Assembly: GCA_016718315.1 (NCBI GenBank)
Contig: JADKDV010000001.1
Span: forward strand, 124,001-188,000
Direction: 5' to 3'
DNA length: 64,000 bases
DNA from: Candidatus Obscuribacter sp.
GTDB taxonomy: Bacteria; Cyanobacteriota; Vampirovibrionia; Obscuribacterales; Obscuribacteraceae
Of this stretch, positions 45,406 to 54,376 are shown in pieces (position 1 is the first letter of the stretch; every line of letters starts with the position of its first letter). The notes under the pieces were generated by a model. That model searched no databases, was not told the DNA's origin, and saw nothing but the letters and a program-made list of their open reading frames with translations. The translations under genes and the position numbers were made by a program.

Positions 45406-48400
45406 TTGAAGGATGACCTGCCAGATTTGACACCGTACCTCAGCAAAAAGGGCGGCAACAACCCGGCCAGAGGCGGTGCACCGGCTCAAAAGGCTGACAT
45501 ATCGCAAAAGCTCTCTGCTCTGGTCAAAAAGCCCGGGACCTCATCGGTCTCGGGAGTACCGGCTGTCCCAGCCATAGATGTCGAAACACACGATGAAAGT
45601 GATGAAGTAATCGAAGAAGTAAAACGAGAGTCAGGCAACGGCCAACCGCAGTCGATGCAGGTGCCCACGGCTCCATCAAGTGAATCATTTGCTCGCCCCA
45701 TGGAAATCCCCTCTCAGGCTAACCTGGGCAGCTCTGGAAGTAGCTGGAGCGAAGCTGTCAGTCAAGGCACACCGGCTACCAACCTTAGCTATCCATCTGG
45801 AGACGATGAGCTAGAGCCTTTTGATGATGATAAAACAGACCTCGCCCCGCCTGCCATGCATACACCAGAGCCAGTACATGAGCCTTCTAGTGATGCCACA
45901 ATCAGTCAAGTCAGGCATGTCACTTCGGAGCGTCCTAAGCCAGTCACGCCTACCTTACCGGCTGATAAATTCAGAGCGCCTCAAACTAAGCCCCTTAACA
46001 CGCTTTCTTCGGGTGGCAATCCACCTCTTTTAAAGACACCGACTAAAGCACCGGGCCGTTCACCCCAACCATATAGCTATAGAGATGAAGGTCCTGGCGA
46101 AGGTGTAGCACCCAAGGCTGTACCTTTGTCAAATCCAGTCAAACCAGCACTGCCGCAAGCAACTAGCGGTCTCAGGCCAAATCCACCAGCAAGCTCGGTG
46201 GTCTCTAGTAATGTGCCGGTTAGACCAACGCCGCAGTCTAACCCAGTATCACCGCCGGTATCGCTACCTACTGCCACTCCAGCGCCAGCTCCAGCTCCAG
46301 CTCCTGCACCAGCTCCAGCTCCAGCACCAGCGCCAGCTCCAGCTCCAACTCCAGCTCCAGCTCCTGCACCAGCGCCAGCAAAACCCAGCCCCAAGCAAAA
46401 TCTTGCCTCATCACTGTTTGACGATGATCTAGACATTGTCACCGCTCAAAGCAATGCTGCGCCAGACAAAGACGCTCTTGCACGCGCCTTTAGAGAAGAA
46501 TCCGGTGTAGTCGAGACTGCTGCGTCTGATAAAGATGCACTGGCTAGAGCCTTTATGGAAGAGTCGCAAGCACTCAATCAACAAAGTGAGCCGTCAAAAG
46601 CGCCATCTGCTGTTGACTATTACTCTGACGAAGAAAGTCCGCGCTCCCTTGGCTTTGGTAGTCTACTCGGTGGCGGTGACAGCGCAGATGTATCACAGCG
46701 TACTGCACTGACAGATCTGATGACGCCTACTGGTCAACAGTCGACACAGTTTGCTGCCGAGAGACAAACTGATGAGACTTCATTTGACGAGCCGCAATCA
46801 ACTGATTCTGGTGAATCCTTTAGAGAAGTTGGCGCTCAGCCACCAAGTTTTTCGTCGCTCTTTAGCGCTGAAATAGTCACTCCCATGGAAGCTGCTGCAG
46901 TTGCTCCCATCATTGATAACAGTGACTTCAACAGTCCTGTGCCTCAAAATTTCAATGATGATGATCAAGGTTTTGGTAAGTTTATTCCACCCACTGATAC
47001 CGCTAGTGGCGGCAAAAGTGAAACCTTCGAATCCGAGTCATCAGTGCTTGCCGGTCAGCTTGAACCCTGGCAAATGGCTCTGCAAAATCCAGAATCCAGT
47101 GCAGAAGTGATTGACCAACCCTCTCCTTACTCATCATCAAGTATCCTTGATGATCCTGGTATGGCCCAAATTGAAAACAATCTTGAGCCTGAGAGTTATG
47201 GTAACTCCTTTGCGCCACAACACGAGTCTGCTTTAGAAGAGATTGAGTCGATTGCTCCAGTCAAAGACGAAGCAAGACAGAGCAAATCAATTGTTATAAG
47301 CAAATTGATGGAAGCGGTCAATAAGTCCAAAGAAGAAGAACAAATTCAGTCTGCCGCACTGGAGCCCGAAGCAAAAGTACAGGATAGTACTCCTGCCACT
47401 GCCGGTGATGACACTGTCAAAGCGCGCGAAGCAGATGAAGTGGCTCGCATATTGGCAGAGCTTGATACTCCTAGAGTGGATGACCATGAGGTCTCTCTTG
47501 ATGAGCTAAAGGCACTGCTCAAAAAAGAAAAACAAGAAAAGAAAGAAGCCGCTCGTAAGGCTAAAGAAGCTGAAGAAGCTAAGGCTAGTGCTAGCTTGAG
47601 TGAGCCCGTAAGTAAGTCCGAAGATTTAACTGACGCTGACAAAAAGGCTATCGATCCCTCAGATTACGATATACCGATTGCTCAAAAACTGGCTGAAGCA
47701 GCTAGAAAGAAAGCTGAATCAGATGCGCCTAAAAAAGGTGGATTGGCTTCACTTTTGTCTGAAGCCGAAGGTAGTCCTGCTCCAGAGCCAGTAGCAAAAG
47801 CAGAAAGCAAGTCACTATCGAGTCTGCTTGATAAATCAAGTGAAGCTGATGACGATGATGACCGGGATAGCTCGCTGGGTGATGCCGTTGGTGCTGCTCT
47901 CGATAAACTCTTAGCTGATGTGGACAATGACAAGAGTGCCGCTCAGGTCCAACATCAACAAGCCGAATCAACTACAAACGTAGTAGGTGGGCTCAATAAA
48001 CTCAACTTTAGCAAGCCAGAAGCGGAAGAGATGTTGGAGCAAAAAATTGCAGCCAGTGCCGCTGAAGAAGAAGTTAAAGCTGATCCGATGACCATGACAC
48101 AGTCCAAAGTAGATGCACTCTCGCGTTTGCTAGAAGTAGCATCTAAGGCTCCTGAAAAATCAGATGATGACGCCAAGAAGCCAAAAGACAGTGCCAGCAA
48201 GCTTGCTGAAATGATCAACAAACCGCCAACAAAAGTAAGCAGACAGTCAATGGAAAGCGCTGAGAGACCGCAAGATGCCAGCGGCGCTTATGGCGGCTCG
48301 ACACCATTCACTTCACCGTTCTCAGCTCCATCTAGCTCAATGACTAACTATCCCAGTCAGCCGAGCAATATGGGCGGCGGTAGCGGTATCCCCAGTGCCC

Positions 48401-49281
48401 CCATATCTGGTGATGCTGTCAGTGCGCGTATTGCTGCCCTCAACCGCAAACTCGAAGAGCAGAGCAAACCACCGTCATTTAGTCAGGCTTCATTGCCTGC
48501 TCAGATGCCTAACCAGCAGCTCACCGACAACAATACGTTTAGTGGTTCGGGTTATGTACCCAATCAGTCCACCACAAATGGTGGCTTCAATCCAGCTGCA
48601 TCTTCTGCCAGCTTGCCTCAGACACCTCCACCACTCAATGACTTTGATGAAGTCGGCTCCAAATCCGAGCTAGTCAATCGTATCCTTGGTCAAGCCAAGC
48701 TCGGTCAGTCCAACACTGACCCTCATGGCCGTGCCCCTGGTGCCGAACCTGTCTCTATCGAGCAGGTGCAGCAAATGCGCAACAACAAGACCAAGCAGCA
48801 GAAAGTCAAAAATCCTCGCGAGACCGTAACTAATAAGTCTCGCAGCCGCTCCGGTCCTGGAGTCAGTCCGGCTATGATTTTAGGCATACTGGTTGTGGTG
48901 GTGCTCGTTATTGGTGGCGGTGGTTACTTTGCCGTGACAAATGGCATCATTGACATGGGCAAGTTTAAGGGTGTTATTAACCCTGACAAAATATCTAGTT
49001 TGATTGCTGATAAACAAACTGTAGATCAGCATATCAAAGCTGGCGATTTTGCCCGTGCCAGAGAAATGCTGGAAGCAAAACAAAAGTCCTCAAAGCTCAC
49101 TGCTGCTGAATCAGAGAAGCTTTACGGCGTGTACTACTCGCTTGCCGAGGATATGTCCACAGATGGTACTGATAATGCTGATGCTGTTAAACTGCTAGAA
49201 AAAATACCTAGTAAGTCTAAGAAGTATAAGGATGCGCAAAAGTTAGTGCGCAAACTCAAGAAAAAGGTCAAGAAAAACTGA
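45406..49281 (+). CDS. 1291-residue disordered single-pass membrane protein
   Basis: A very long Ser/Pro/Ala/Glu-rich protein. GAGGA lies 10 bases before TTG at 45406, which I prefer over ATG at 45382. Residues up to about 1150 are low complexity: an (AP)n run, a repeated DKDALARAF(R/M)EES motif, and Lys/Glu-rich coiled-coil-like stretches (KKEKQEKKEAARKAKEAEEA). A single membrane helix (AMILGILVVVVLVIGGGGYF) near residue 1160 is followed by a short C-terminal TPR-like domain (HIKAGDFARAREMLEAKQ, VKLLEKIPSKSKKYKDA). Topology suggests a long cytosolic tail and an external helical domain. It lies between two kinases, 2 bases before the second, so it is a plausible phosphorylation substrate or signalling scaffold. 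No family recognised. Confidence 0.8.
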   Translation: MKDDLPDLTPYLSKKGGNNPARGGAPAQKADISQKLSALVKKPGTSSVSGVPAVPAIDVETHDESDEVIEEVKRESGNGQPQSMQVPTAPSSESFARPMEIPSQANLGSSGSSWSEAVSQGTPATNLSYPSGDDELEPFDDDKTDLAPPAMHTPEPVHEPSSDATISQVRHVTSERPKPVTPTLPADKFRAPQTKPLNTLSSGGNPPLLKTPTKAPGRSPQPYSYRDEGPGEGVAPKAVPLSNPVKPALPQATSGLRPNPPASSVVSSNVPVRPTPQSNPVSPPVSLPTATPAPAPAPAPAPAPAPAPAPAPAPTPAPAPAPAPAKPSPKQNLASSLFDDDLDIVTAQSNAAPDKDALARAFREESGVVETAASDKDALARAFMEESQALNQQSEPSKAPSAVDYYSDEESPRSLGFGSLLGGGDSADVSQRTALTDLMTPTGQQSTQFAAERQTDETSFDEPQSTDSGESFREVGAQPPSFSSLFSAEIVTPMEAAAVAPIIDNSDFNSPVPQNFNDDDQGFGKFIPPTDTASGGKSETFESESSVLAGQLEPWQMALQNPESSAEVIDQPSPYSSSSILDDPGMAQIENNLEPESYGNSFAPQHESALEEIESIAPVKDEARQSKSIVISKLMEAVNKSKEEEQIQSAALEPEAKVQDSTPATAGDDTVKAREADEVARILAELDTPRVDDHEVSLDELKALLKKEKQEKKEAARKAKEAEEAKASASLSEPVSKSEDLTDADKKAIDPSDYDIPIAQKLAEAARKKAESDAPKKGGLASLLSEAEGSPAPEPVAKAESKSLSSLLDKSSEADDDDDRDSSLGDAVGAALDKLLADVDNDKSAAQVQHQQAESTTNVVGGLNKLNFSKPEAEEMLEQKIAASAAEEEVKADPMTMTQSKVDALSRLLEVASKAPEKSDDDAKKPKDSASKLAEMINKPPTKVSRQSMESAERPQDASGAYGGSTPFTSPFSAPSSSMTNYPSQPSNMGGGSGIPSAPISGDAVSARIAALNRKLEEQSKPPSFSQASLPAQMPNQQLTDNNTFSGSGYVPNQSTTNGGFNPAASSASLPQTPPPLNDFDEVGSKSELVNRILGQAKLGQSNTDPHGRAPGAEPVSIEQVQQMRNNKTKQQKVKNPRETVTNKSRSRSGPGVSPAMILGILVVVVLVIGGGGYFAVTNGIIDMGKFKGVINPDKISSLIADKQTVDQHIKAGDFARAREMLEAKQKSSKLTAAESEKLYGVYYSLAEDMSTDGTDNADAVKLLEKIPSKSKKYKDAQKLVRKLKKKVKKN
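46276..46380 (+). repeat. Ala-Pro dipeptide-coding repeat
   Basis: About 100 bases of GCTCCA, GCACCA and GCGCCA hexamers encode an (AP)n tract, about 17 repeats with one Thr substitution. The mixed codons mean it is not a pure slippage tract, but it can still expand or contract. It probably forms a rigid extended linker. Confidence 0.9.
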
Positions 49282-49283
49282 CA

Positions 49284-50831
49284 ATGAAATTGTGCCTTGA
49301 GTGCAATACACACTTTCAGGGAGATTTTGAGGAGTGTCCAGAGGACGGCTCCAAACTTGTCAGCGTGCCTAATGATCCAGTCATTGGTAAAGTCCTGGGC
49401 GAAAAATATCGCATCCTCTGCCCAGTAGGTAAAGGCAGTATGGGTATGGTTTATAAGGCCATACAGGAGTCTACTGGTCGCGAAATGGCGGTCAAACTGC
49501 TGCACCACTTCTTAGGCAGCAATTCTGATTCGGTAAAGAGGTTTCACCGAGAAGCAAAAGCTGTAAGCCGCCTGTCCCATCCAAATATTATCCGACTCTA
49601 TGACTTTGGTGTGATGGATGCTGGACAACCATATATTGTCACCGAGTTGCTCAAGGGAGTAACCCTATCTGATATCTTGCGCAAGCGTGGTCATCTGGAT
49701 CTTAAACAAGCCATGCCTGTATTTGAGCAAGTCTGTGCCGCTATTGGAGAAGCGCACCGTAGCCGAGTGATTCACCGTGACTTAAAGCCCGAAAACATCG
49801 TCTTGGAAGATGTGGATTTAAAAGGTGATCTCGATGCACCGGATCTGATCAAAAAAAATGCTATTAGAGTGCTCGATTTTGGTGTTGCCAAAATGTGGAG
49901 CGACAGTGGTGCCAGCTCTCAATCATTGACTCTGGAAGGCAAAGTTTGCGGCTCACCTGCTTATATGAGTCCAGAGCAATGCCGCGGTGTGGACGTTGAT
50001 TTTCGCACCGACATCTATTCGATGGGTGTGGTCTTTTTTGAGACTCTTACCGGTAAACGTCCATTTTCTGCCGATGATCTTATGGCTTTGATGTTGATGC
50101 ATGTCAACAATCAAGCTCCCTCACTTGGTGCTGTTTCGCCGGAGCTGAGTTATCCTCCCGAGCTCAACGAAGCGATCATGAAAGCGATGGCCAAAAATCC
50201 AAATGAGCGTCAACAAAGTGCCGAGGAGCTACTGGACGATATTCAGGCCAGTACTAGAGGACGTCAAAAAACAATTGTGGTTTCTCAAGCCGAAAAACCA
50301 GATAACTGGATCCCATTTCAGGGTAAAGGCAGTCTTGTATTTAATCCTGGCAAAGAAGATAACAACGCTCTGGAAACATCTGAGAGTTATAGTACGCTCT
50401 CTAATCCAGCTAATATGCTTGATTATCCAATGGAAGCGCGTCACAACGCCCCCAAACGCAAAAGAAAGGGTGAGAATCGCTACTGGATGATTGGACGTGC
50501 TGTAGTACTGGGTGTGCTCATTGTGGGCGTCTTTAACTATGTCACTCAAAGCTATATGGTCAGCGAAAACGCTCGTAATGCCACTAGTTTGATTAACCGT
50601 GGGCGGTGCGAAGAAGGCGTAACGATACTGGAGAAGTTGCAAAAAGACGGCAAGTTATCGCCTGAATACTCCAATGTGCTCAATGATGCTTATGTGCAAA
50701 TGGCACTTAGCTATGGTAAAGCCGGTCAGTATGCACGGGCCTTAGAATTGCTCAGAAAAGTAAGCAATAAATCAGATGCTAATTTGCAAGCGCAGCAGCT
50801 TATTAAACGCTGGTCTTGGCGGGTAAGGTAG
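49284..50831 (+). CDS. Membrane Ser/Thr protein kinase with zinc-ribbon-like motif and TPR tail
   Basis: A 515-residue Hanks-type kinase. The N-terminal MKLCLECNTHFQGDFEECPED repeats the CxxC-x10-CPxD motif of the kinase at 44300. The kinase domain is complete: VGKGSMGMVYKA, AVKLL, HRDLKPEN, VLDFGVAKM, SPAYMSPEQCRG. After it come a linker with basic residues (KRKRKGENRYW), one membrane helix (GRAVVLGVLIVGVFNYVTQS) and an external TPR-like domain (LINRGRCEEGVTILEKL, SYGKAGQYARALELLRKV). That outer part resembles the C-terminal end of the giant neighbour, suggesting the two may pair through it. The start is 2 bases after the neighbour's stop. The 3' end overlaps the convergent kinase by 29 bases. 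Confidence 0.95.
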   Translation: MKLCLECNTHFQGDFEECPEDGSKLVSVPNDPVIGKVLGEKYRILCPVGKGSMGMVYKAIQESTGREMAVKLLHHFLGSNSDSVKRFHREAKAVSRLSHPNIIRLYDFGVMDAGQPYIVTELLKGVTLSDILRKRGHLDLKQAMPVFEQVCAAIGEAHRSRVIHRDLKPENIVLEDVDLKGDLDAPDLIKKNAIRVLDFGVAKMWSDSGASSQSLTLEGKVCGSPAYMSPEQCRGVDVDFRTDIYSMGVVFFETLTGKRPFSADDLMALMLMHVNNQAPSLGAVSPELSYPPELNEAIMKAMAKNPNERQQSAEELLDDIQASTRGRQKTIVVSQAEKPDNWIPFQGKGSLVFNPGKEDNNALETSESYSTLSNPANMLDYPMEARHNAPKRKRKGENRYWMIGRAVVLGVLIVGVFNYVTQSYMVSENARNATSLINRGRCEEGVTILEKLQKDGKLSPEYSNVLNDAYVQMALSYGKAGQYARALELLRKVSNKSDANLQAQQLIKRWSWRVR

Positions 50832-52281
50832 CCTTACCTGCGTCTTCTTTGATGATTTCTCTCAGTCTAGTCAGCACTTCTTCAGCCGATTGGATGCGTT
50901 TGTGATAGTCTGGCTCTGTCAGTGCGCCAATCAGTTGATTTAAAGCCGGTCTTATAAACAAATTAGGAAAGTCTGCTGTGACACTGGACTGCCCCATCGG
51001 TAGAGGGTCTTTTGCTGTCAGTAAGAAGTAGAGTGTGGCCCCCAGCGAATAAAGATCGCTTTGTATGTTAGCTTTGCCTTTAAACTGTTCTGGTGCCATA
51101 TATGATTGTTTGCCTACCATGGTACCGGTAGCGGTGCCGATAAATTCATTGGCGGCACCAAAGTCAATCAGTCTTAGCTCGCCTGTATTGTCCAGGATGA
51201 TATTGTCTGGAGTAAAATCGCGGTGCACCAGTGGTGGATGCAGGTTGTGCAGATAATCGAGCATATCAGCCATGCTCAAGGCCCAGTGAATCACATCAAG
51301 CTCATGTTGCGGACCAGATATCTGCACCATTTTGCGCAGGTTTTCGCCTGTTAAAAAATCAAGGACGATATAGTGTCTGCCTTTGTCGACAAAGTGGTCA
51401 TGCACTTTGACAATATTGTCGTGTTCGATTTTGAGCAAGAGTTTGGTTTCGCGATCAAACATCGCTTGAGCTTTTTCTTTGAGAGCCTCAGGAGCATCAA
51501 CAGGCATGACTGATTCTTTTATTACTCTAGTCTTACTGTCGTCTTCAATGGCAAGATATACTGCTGACCAGCCGCCTAAATTGAGCTGACGTACTATTTT
51601 AAAGCGACCATCCAAAAGCGCTTCCCCAGCTGGTAGTGGCAGATAAGCTGTGGTGCTAAAGCGACTGGCAAGCTCTTCTTCCCAGAGATTGGTAAAACTT
51701 ATAAGAGCTGGATCTTCGGCGATTTCTTGAGCGAGTCGGTCTTTTTCTATTAATAGTGATTTGTGGATACTGGTCTCCGGGGCTAAAAGTGCCAGGGACA
51801 ATGTCAGCTGCTCTCGGTCTCTCCTGGTCATAATTGAGAGATTAAAATCGACTACGCCAGCGCCAGTCTTCAAAATAAGATGGTCGTTTTTGTCGTTGTC
51901 GCTTTCTACTGATACAGCTTCAATTTCTTGCCAGGCGACAAAGCGTTGTCTTTTGTTTTTTGTTGTCAGCAAAAACGGCAAAATCAGACCTTCGGGATCA
52001 AGTAATACTTTGCTCTCTTGCATGATGCCGCAAAATACCGAGCCCAGTAAAAACGTCCCAGCCGAGATAAAGGCAAGAGCAAAACTTGCCAGCATCTGGT
52101 CTAAATTGGCATCTTGTTGTTGATAGACAATTTTGTAGACCTGGACCATAGCAGCACAAATAAAGGTAATTAGACCCAGTGGTGCAGCCAGCCCCCAGGC
52201 TGGAAAAGTCACAATAGCAAGCCAGAAGCCAGGTCTGGTCAGAGGAATTTTATAGGTGATTTCTCTTTGTAATTGACTCAT
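50803..52281 (-). CDS. Membrane Ser/Thr protein kinase with N-terminal PH-like domain
   Basis: A 492-residue protein. Three N-terminal membrane helices (about 15-85) precede a region that looks like a bacterial PH-like fold (VLLDPEGLILPFLL, FVAWQEIEAVSVES, LILKTGAGVVDF), then the kinase domain (about 225-485). Kinase motifs: glycine loop LNLGGWSAVY (looser than usual), lysine in RVIKE, catalytic loop HRDFTPDN, DFG in LIDFGAAN, and SYMAPEQFKG. The catalytic-loop Lys is replaced by Thr (HRDFTP rather than HRDLKP), as in the next gene. It starts in an ATGA overlap with the upstream kinase stop, so the two are coupled. It is convergent with the + strand kinases. Confidence 0.92.
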   Translation of the reverse strand: MSQLQREITYKIPLTRPGFWLAIVTFPAWGLAAPLGLITFICAAMVQVYKIVYQQQDANLDQMLASFALAFISAGTFLLGSVFCGIMQESKVLLDPEGLILPFLLTTKNKRQRFVAWQEIEAVSVESDNDKNDHLILKTGAGVVDFNLSIMTRRDREQLTLSLALLAPETSIHKSLLIEKDRLAQEIAEDPALISFTNLWEEELASRFSTTAYLPLPAGEALLDGRFKIVRQLNLGGWSAVYLAIEDDSKTRVIKESVMPVDAPEALKEKAQAMFDRETKLLLKIEHDNIVKVHDHFVDKGRHYIVLDFLTGENLRKMVQISGPQHELDVIHWALSMADMLDYLHNLHPPLVHRDFTPDNIILDNTGELRLIDFGAANEFIGTATGTMVGKQSYMAPEQFKGKANIQSDLYSLGATLYFLLTAKDPLPMGQSSVTADFPNLFIRPALNQLIGALTEPDYHKRIQSAEEVLTRLREIIKEDAGKATLPAKTSV

Positions 52282-54371
52282 TTAACTGCCCCTATTTTTT
52301 CAAGGGCTACTTTTAAATCTCTAGCACTCTCATATCTTTCGTTTTCTAATTGAGCGGTACACCTCTTGATGATCTTATCGAGATTGCTATCGATAGAGCT
52401 GTCCAGCTCCTGGACGCTGACTTCAGTGAGAGCCTCTGGTTCTTTGCCTGTGAGCATATAACACAAAGTGCCGGCCATGGCGTAGAGATCACTTCTGCTC
52501 GTGGCCATGCCTCTTATTTGCTCCAGGGGCATATAACTTTGCTTGCCCACCATAACTGACTTTTCGAGACGGGCATGGTCTGTTTGCTCAAGAGCCACGC
52601 CAAAGTCAATGAGCTTAAGGGTGCCATCATCTTGTACTAGCAAATTTTGCGGCGTAAAATCGCGGTGCACTACTGGTGGTGTGGCGCTATGCAGATGCTC
52701 AAGGATGTCGCACATTTGCAAGGCCAGTTCAACTACTTGCTCTTCAGGTAGTGGACCATTGGTTCGTACCAGTTTGTCGATACTGGCACCGCGTACATAT
52801 TCAAGGACCATATAGGCTCTTGTATCTTCGATAAAATGTTCTTCCAGTCTGGCAATCCGTGGATGGTCAATACGTTCCAATAGTTTGCATTCACGCTCAA
52901 AGGCAATCATGGCCCTCTCTCCTGAGCGTGAGCTAGCAGCGAGAGGCAAAATTACTTCTTTTAAGACTTTGAGTGGATTGTCTTTGTCTTCTTCATTTTC
53001 GACCAGATAAGTAACACCCTGACCGCCTGCTGCCAGCATGGATTTTACTTTGTAAGGACGGGTTTTGAGTGTTGTCTCAACGGTAAGAGGGGTGAGAGCT
53101 TCAAGCCCGGGTACTTGACTGAGACTGGATAGCCAGAGTTCGGTATAGCTGCTTTCTTGTCTTGGTCTTATAGCAGCCAATACTGTCTGGTCCACAGGGT
53201 CTTTGAGCCAAAACTTAAAAGCTTCCTGGAGTTTTTCGCGGTCGCTTGATTTGGCCAGAGCACGTAGTGGGATGGCCACTTTACCCTTGCCATTTTGTAG
53301 CGGCGAGACCACGAGATAGGCACTGCCATTTTCACTTTTGACTGCAATTGAGCCCACTGCTTTCCAGCTGACAAAGGCTGCCGTGGATACGCCTGAAGGC
53401 AGTACCATCTGTGAGGTCACACCAAGGTAGTCGATTACGATGCGGTCGATGCGGCTCATTTTTTTGAGAAGGGTGCGCACTACATAAGTACTTAATAGTA
53501 CAAAGCCTATGGTGCCAGGTATGGTCAACCAGAGGTTGGAGGCATAAAAGATACTTTGAAAAACAGCAAGTGGGGCGAGCATGTTATTGATCCACTCAAA
53601 AATCACATCGAAGCCATCCCCATCGAAGCTTTTACCGCCAAGAGAAATGCCCATCACACCTAAGAGCGATTTGATTAATGTGACCACTGACAAAAAGATC
53701 CAGAAGAGCGGCCAGCTGCGGCTCAAGGCAAAGTTAAACTGGTTGGTATAGTCAAGCATGGTGATTTCGTTATTGAGATGTTTTAAATCCAATACGATGG
53801 AGAGTTCACGCTTGTCTTTGGGCTGTAGGTAGATATCTTTTGTTGCTACTTCAGGATTCCAGCGGCTCAGTCTTTCTCTTACTTCAAACTCGATACGGGC
53901 GTTTTTACAGCGGTGAGCGAGATTACTCCAGAGAGTGCGAGCACCTTCGATGGTGAGACCATGGACATTTATTGTGTGTTTTTTAATCGCTTCGCTCTTG
54001 TCTGTGACTTCTAGCTCCAACACTGGCTCTTCGCCTGGTACAAAGGCAATACTCTGGACATCTTTGTAGCTAAGTACAGGTGAAGTGACGCCAGGTAAGA
54101 CCAAGCTGTCTTTTTGGAAGACAAAACTGTTATTGAGTACACGCAGATAACAACAAAGGAAAAGTATAAAAATGCCAAGGGGAAAGACAAAAAACACCTG
54201 TCCGTGCCAGATTGAAGCTAGCACTACAGAAGGGACAAAATAGGCCCAGAAAGGAAAGAGAATCAACAAGCAGCGCATTTCGTAGAGGTCGGTCTTGGTG
54301 CCAAGCTCGATTACGACCTCGTCTTTGTTGGCTATAGACAAAACTTTTTTGAGTAGTTTTATAGCTTGCAT
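52278..54371 (-). CDS. Large membrane Ser/Thr protein kinase with two PH-like domains
   Basis: About 697 residues. ATG at 54371 is chosen because it sits 6 bases after the tatD stop; a TTG at 54398 is possible. Order: two membrane helices (about 35-75), PH-like domain (VFQKDSLVLPG, LSYKDVQSIAFV), several more membrane helices (about 215-315), a second PH-like domain (VIDYLGVTSQMVLPSG, VSWKAVGSIAVKS), and a kinase domain (about 435-690) with LAAGGQGVTYLV, HRDFTPQN, LIDFGVAL. The activation-segment APE is altered to PLE (SYMPLEQIRG). It shares the HRDFTP signature with its downstream partner, with which it overlaps by 4 bases. The two are probably a duplicated pair and may act as a complex. Confidence 0.9.
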   Translation of the reverse strand: MQAIKLLKKVLSIANKDEVVIELGTKTDLYEMRCLLILFPFWAYFVPSVVLASIWHGQVFFVFPLGIFILFLCCYLRVLNNSFVFQKDSLVLPGVTSPVLSYKDVQSIAFVPGEEPVLELEVTDKSEAIKKHTINVHGLTIEGARTLWSNLAHRCKNARIEFEVRERLSRWNPEVATKDIYLQPKDKRELSIVLDLKHLNNEITMLDYTNQFNFALSRSWPLFWIFLSVVTLIKSLLGVMGISLGGKSFDGDGFDVIFEWINNMLAPLAVFQSIFYASNLWLTIPGTIGFVLLSTYVVRTLLKKMSRIDRIVIDYLGVTSQMVLPSGVSTAAFVSWKAVGSIAVKSENGSAYLVVSPLQNGKGKVAIPLRALAKSSDREKLQEAFKFWLKDPVDQTVLAAIRPRQESSYTELWLSSLSQVPGLEALTPLTVETTLKTRPYKVKSMLAAGGQGVTYLVENEEDKDNPLKVLKEVILPLAASSRSGERAMIAFERECKLLERIDHPRIARLEEHFIEDTRAYMVLEYVRGASIDKLVRTNGPLPEEQVVELALQMCDILEHLHSATPPVVHRDFTPQNLLVQDDGTLKLIDFGVALEQTDHARLEKSVMVGKQSYMPLEQIRGMATSRSDLYAMAGTLCYMLTGKEPEALTEVSVQELDSSIDSNLDKIIKRCTAQLENERYESARDLKVALEKIGAVK

Positions 54372-54376
54372 TGCAA

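Noticed and set aside
46276..46380. Possible CRISPR-like or minisatellite array
   Set aside because: The repeats are in-frame hexamers coding Ala-Pro with no spacers.
46077..46442. - strand ORF encoding a Gly-Ala run
   Set aside because: Mirror image of the Ala-Pro repeat in the giant protein gene.
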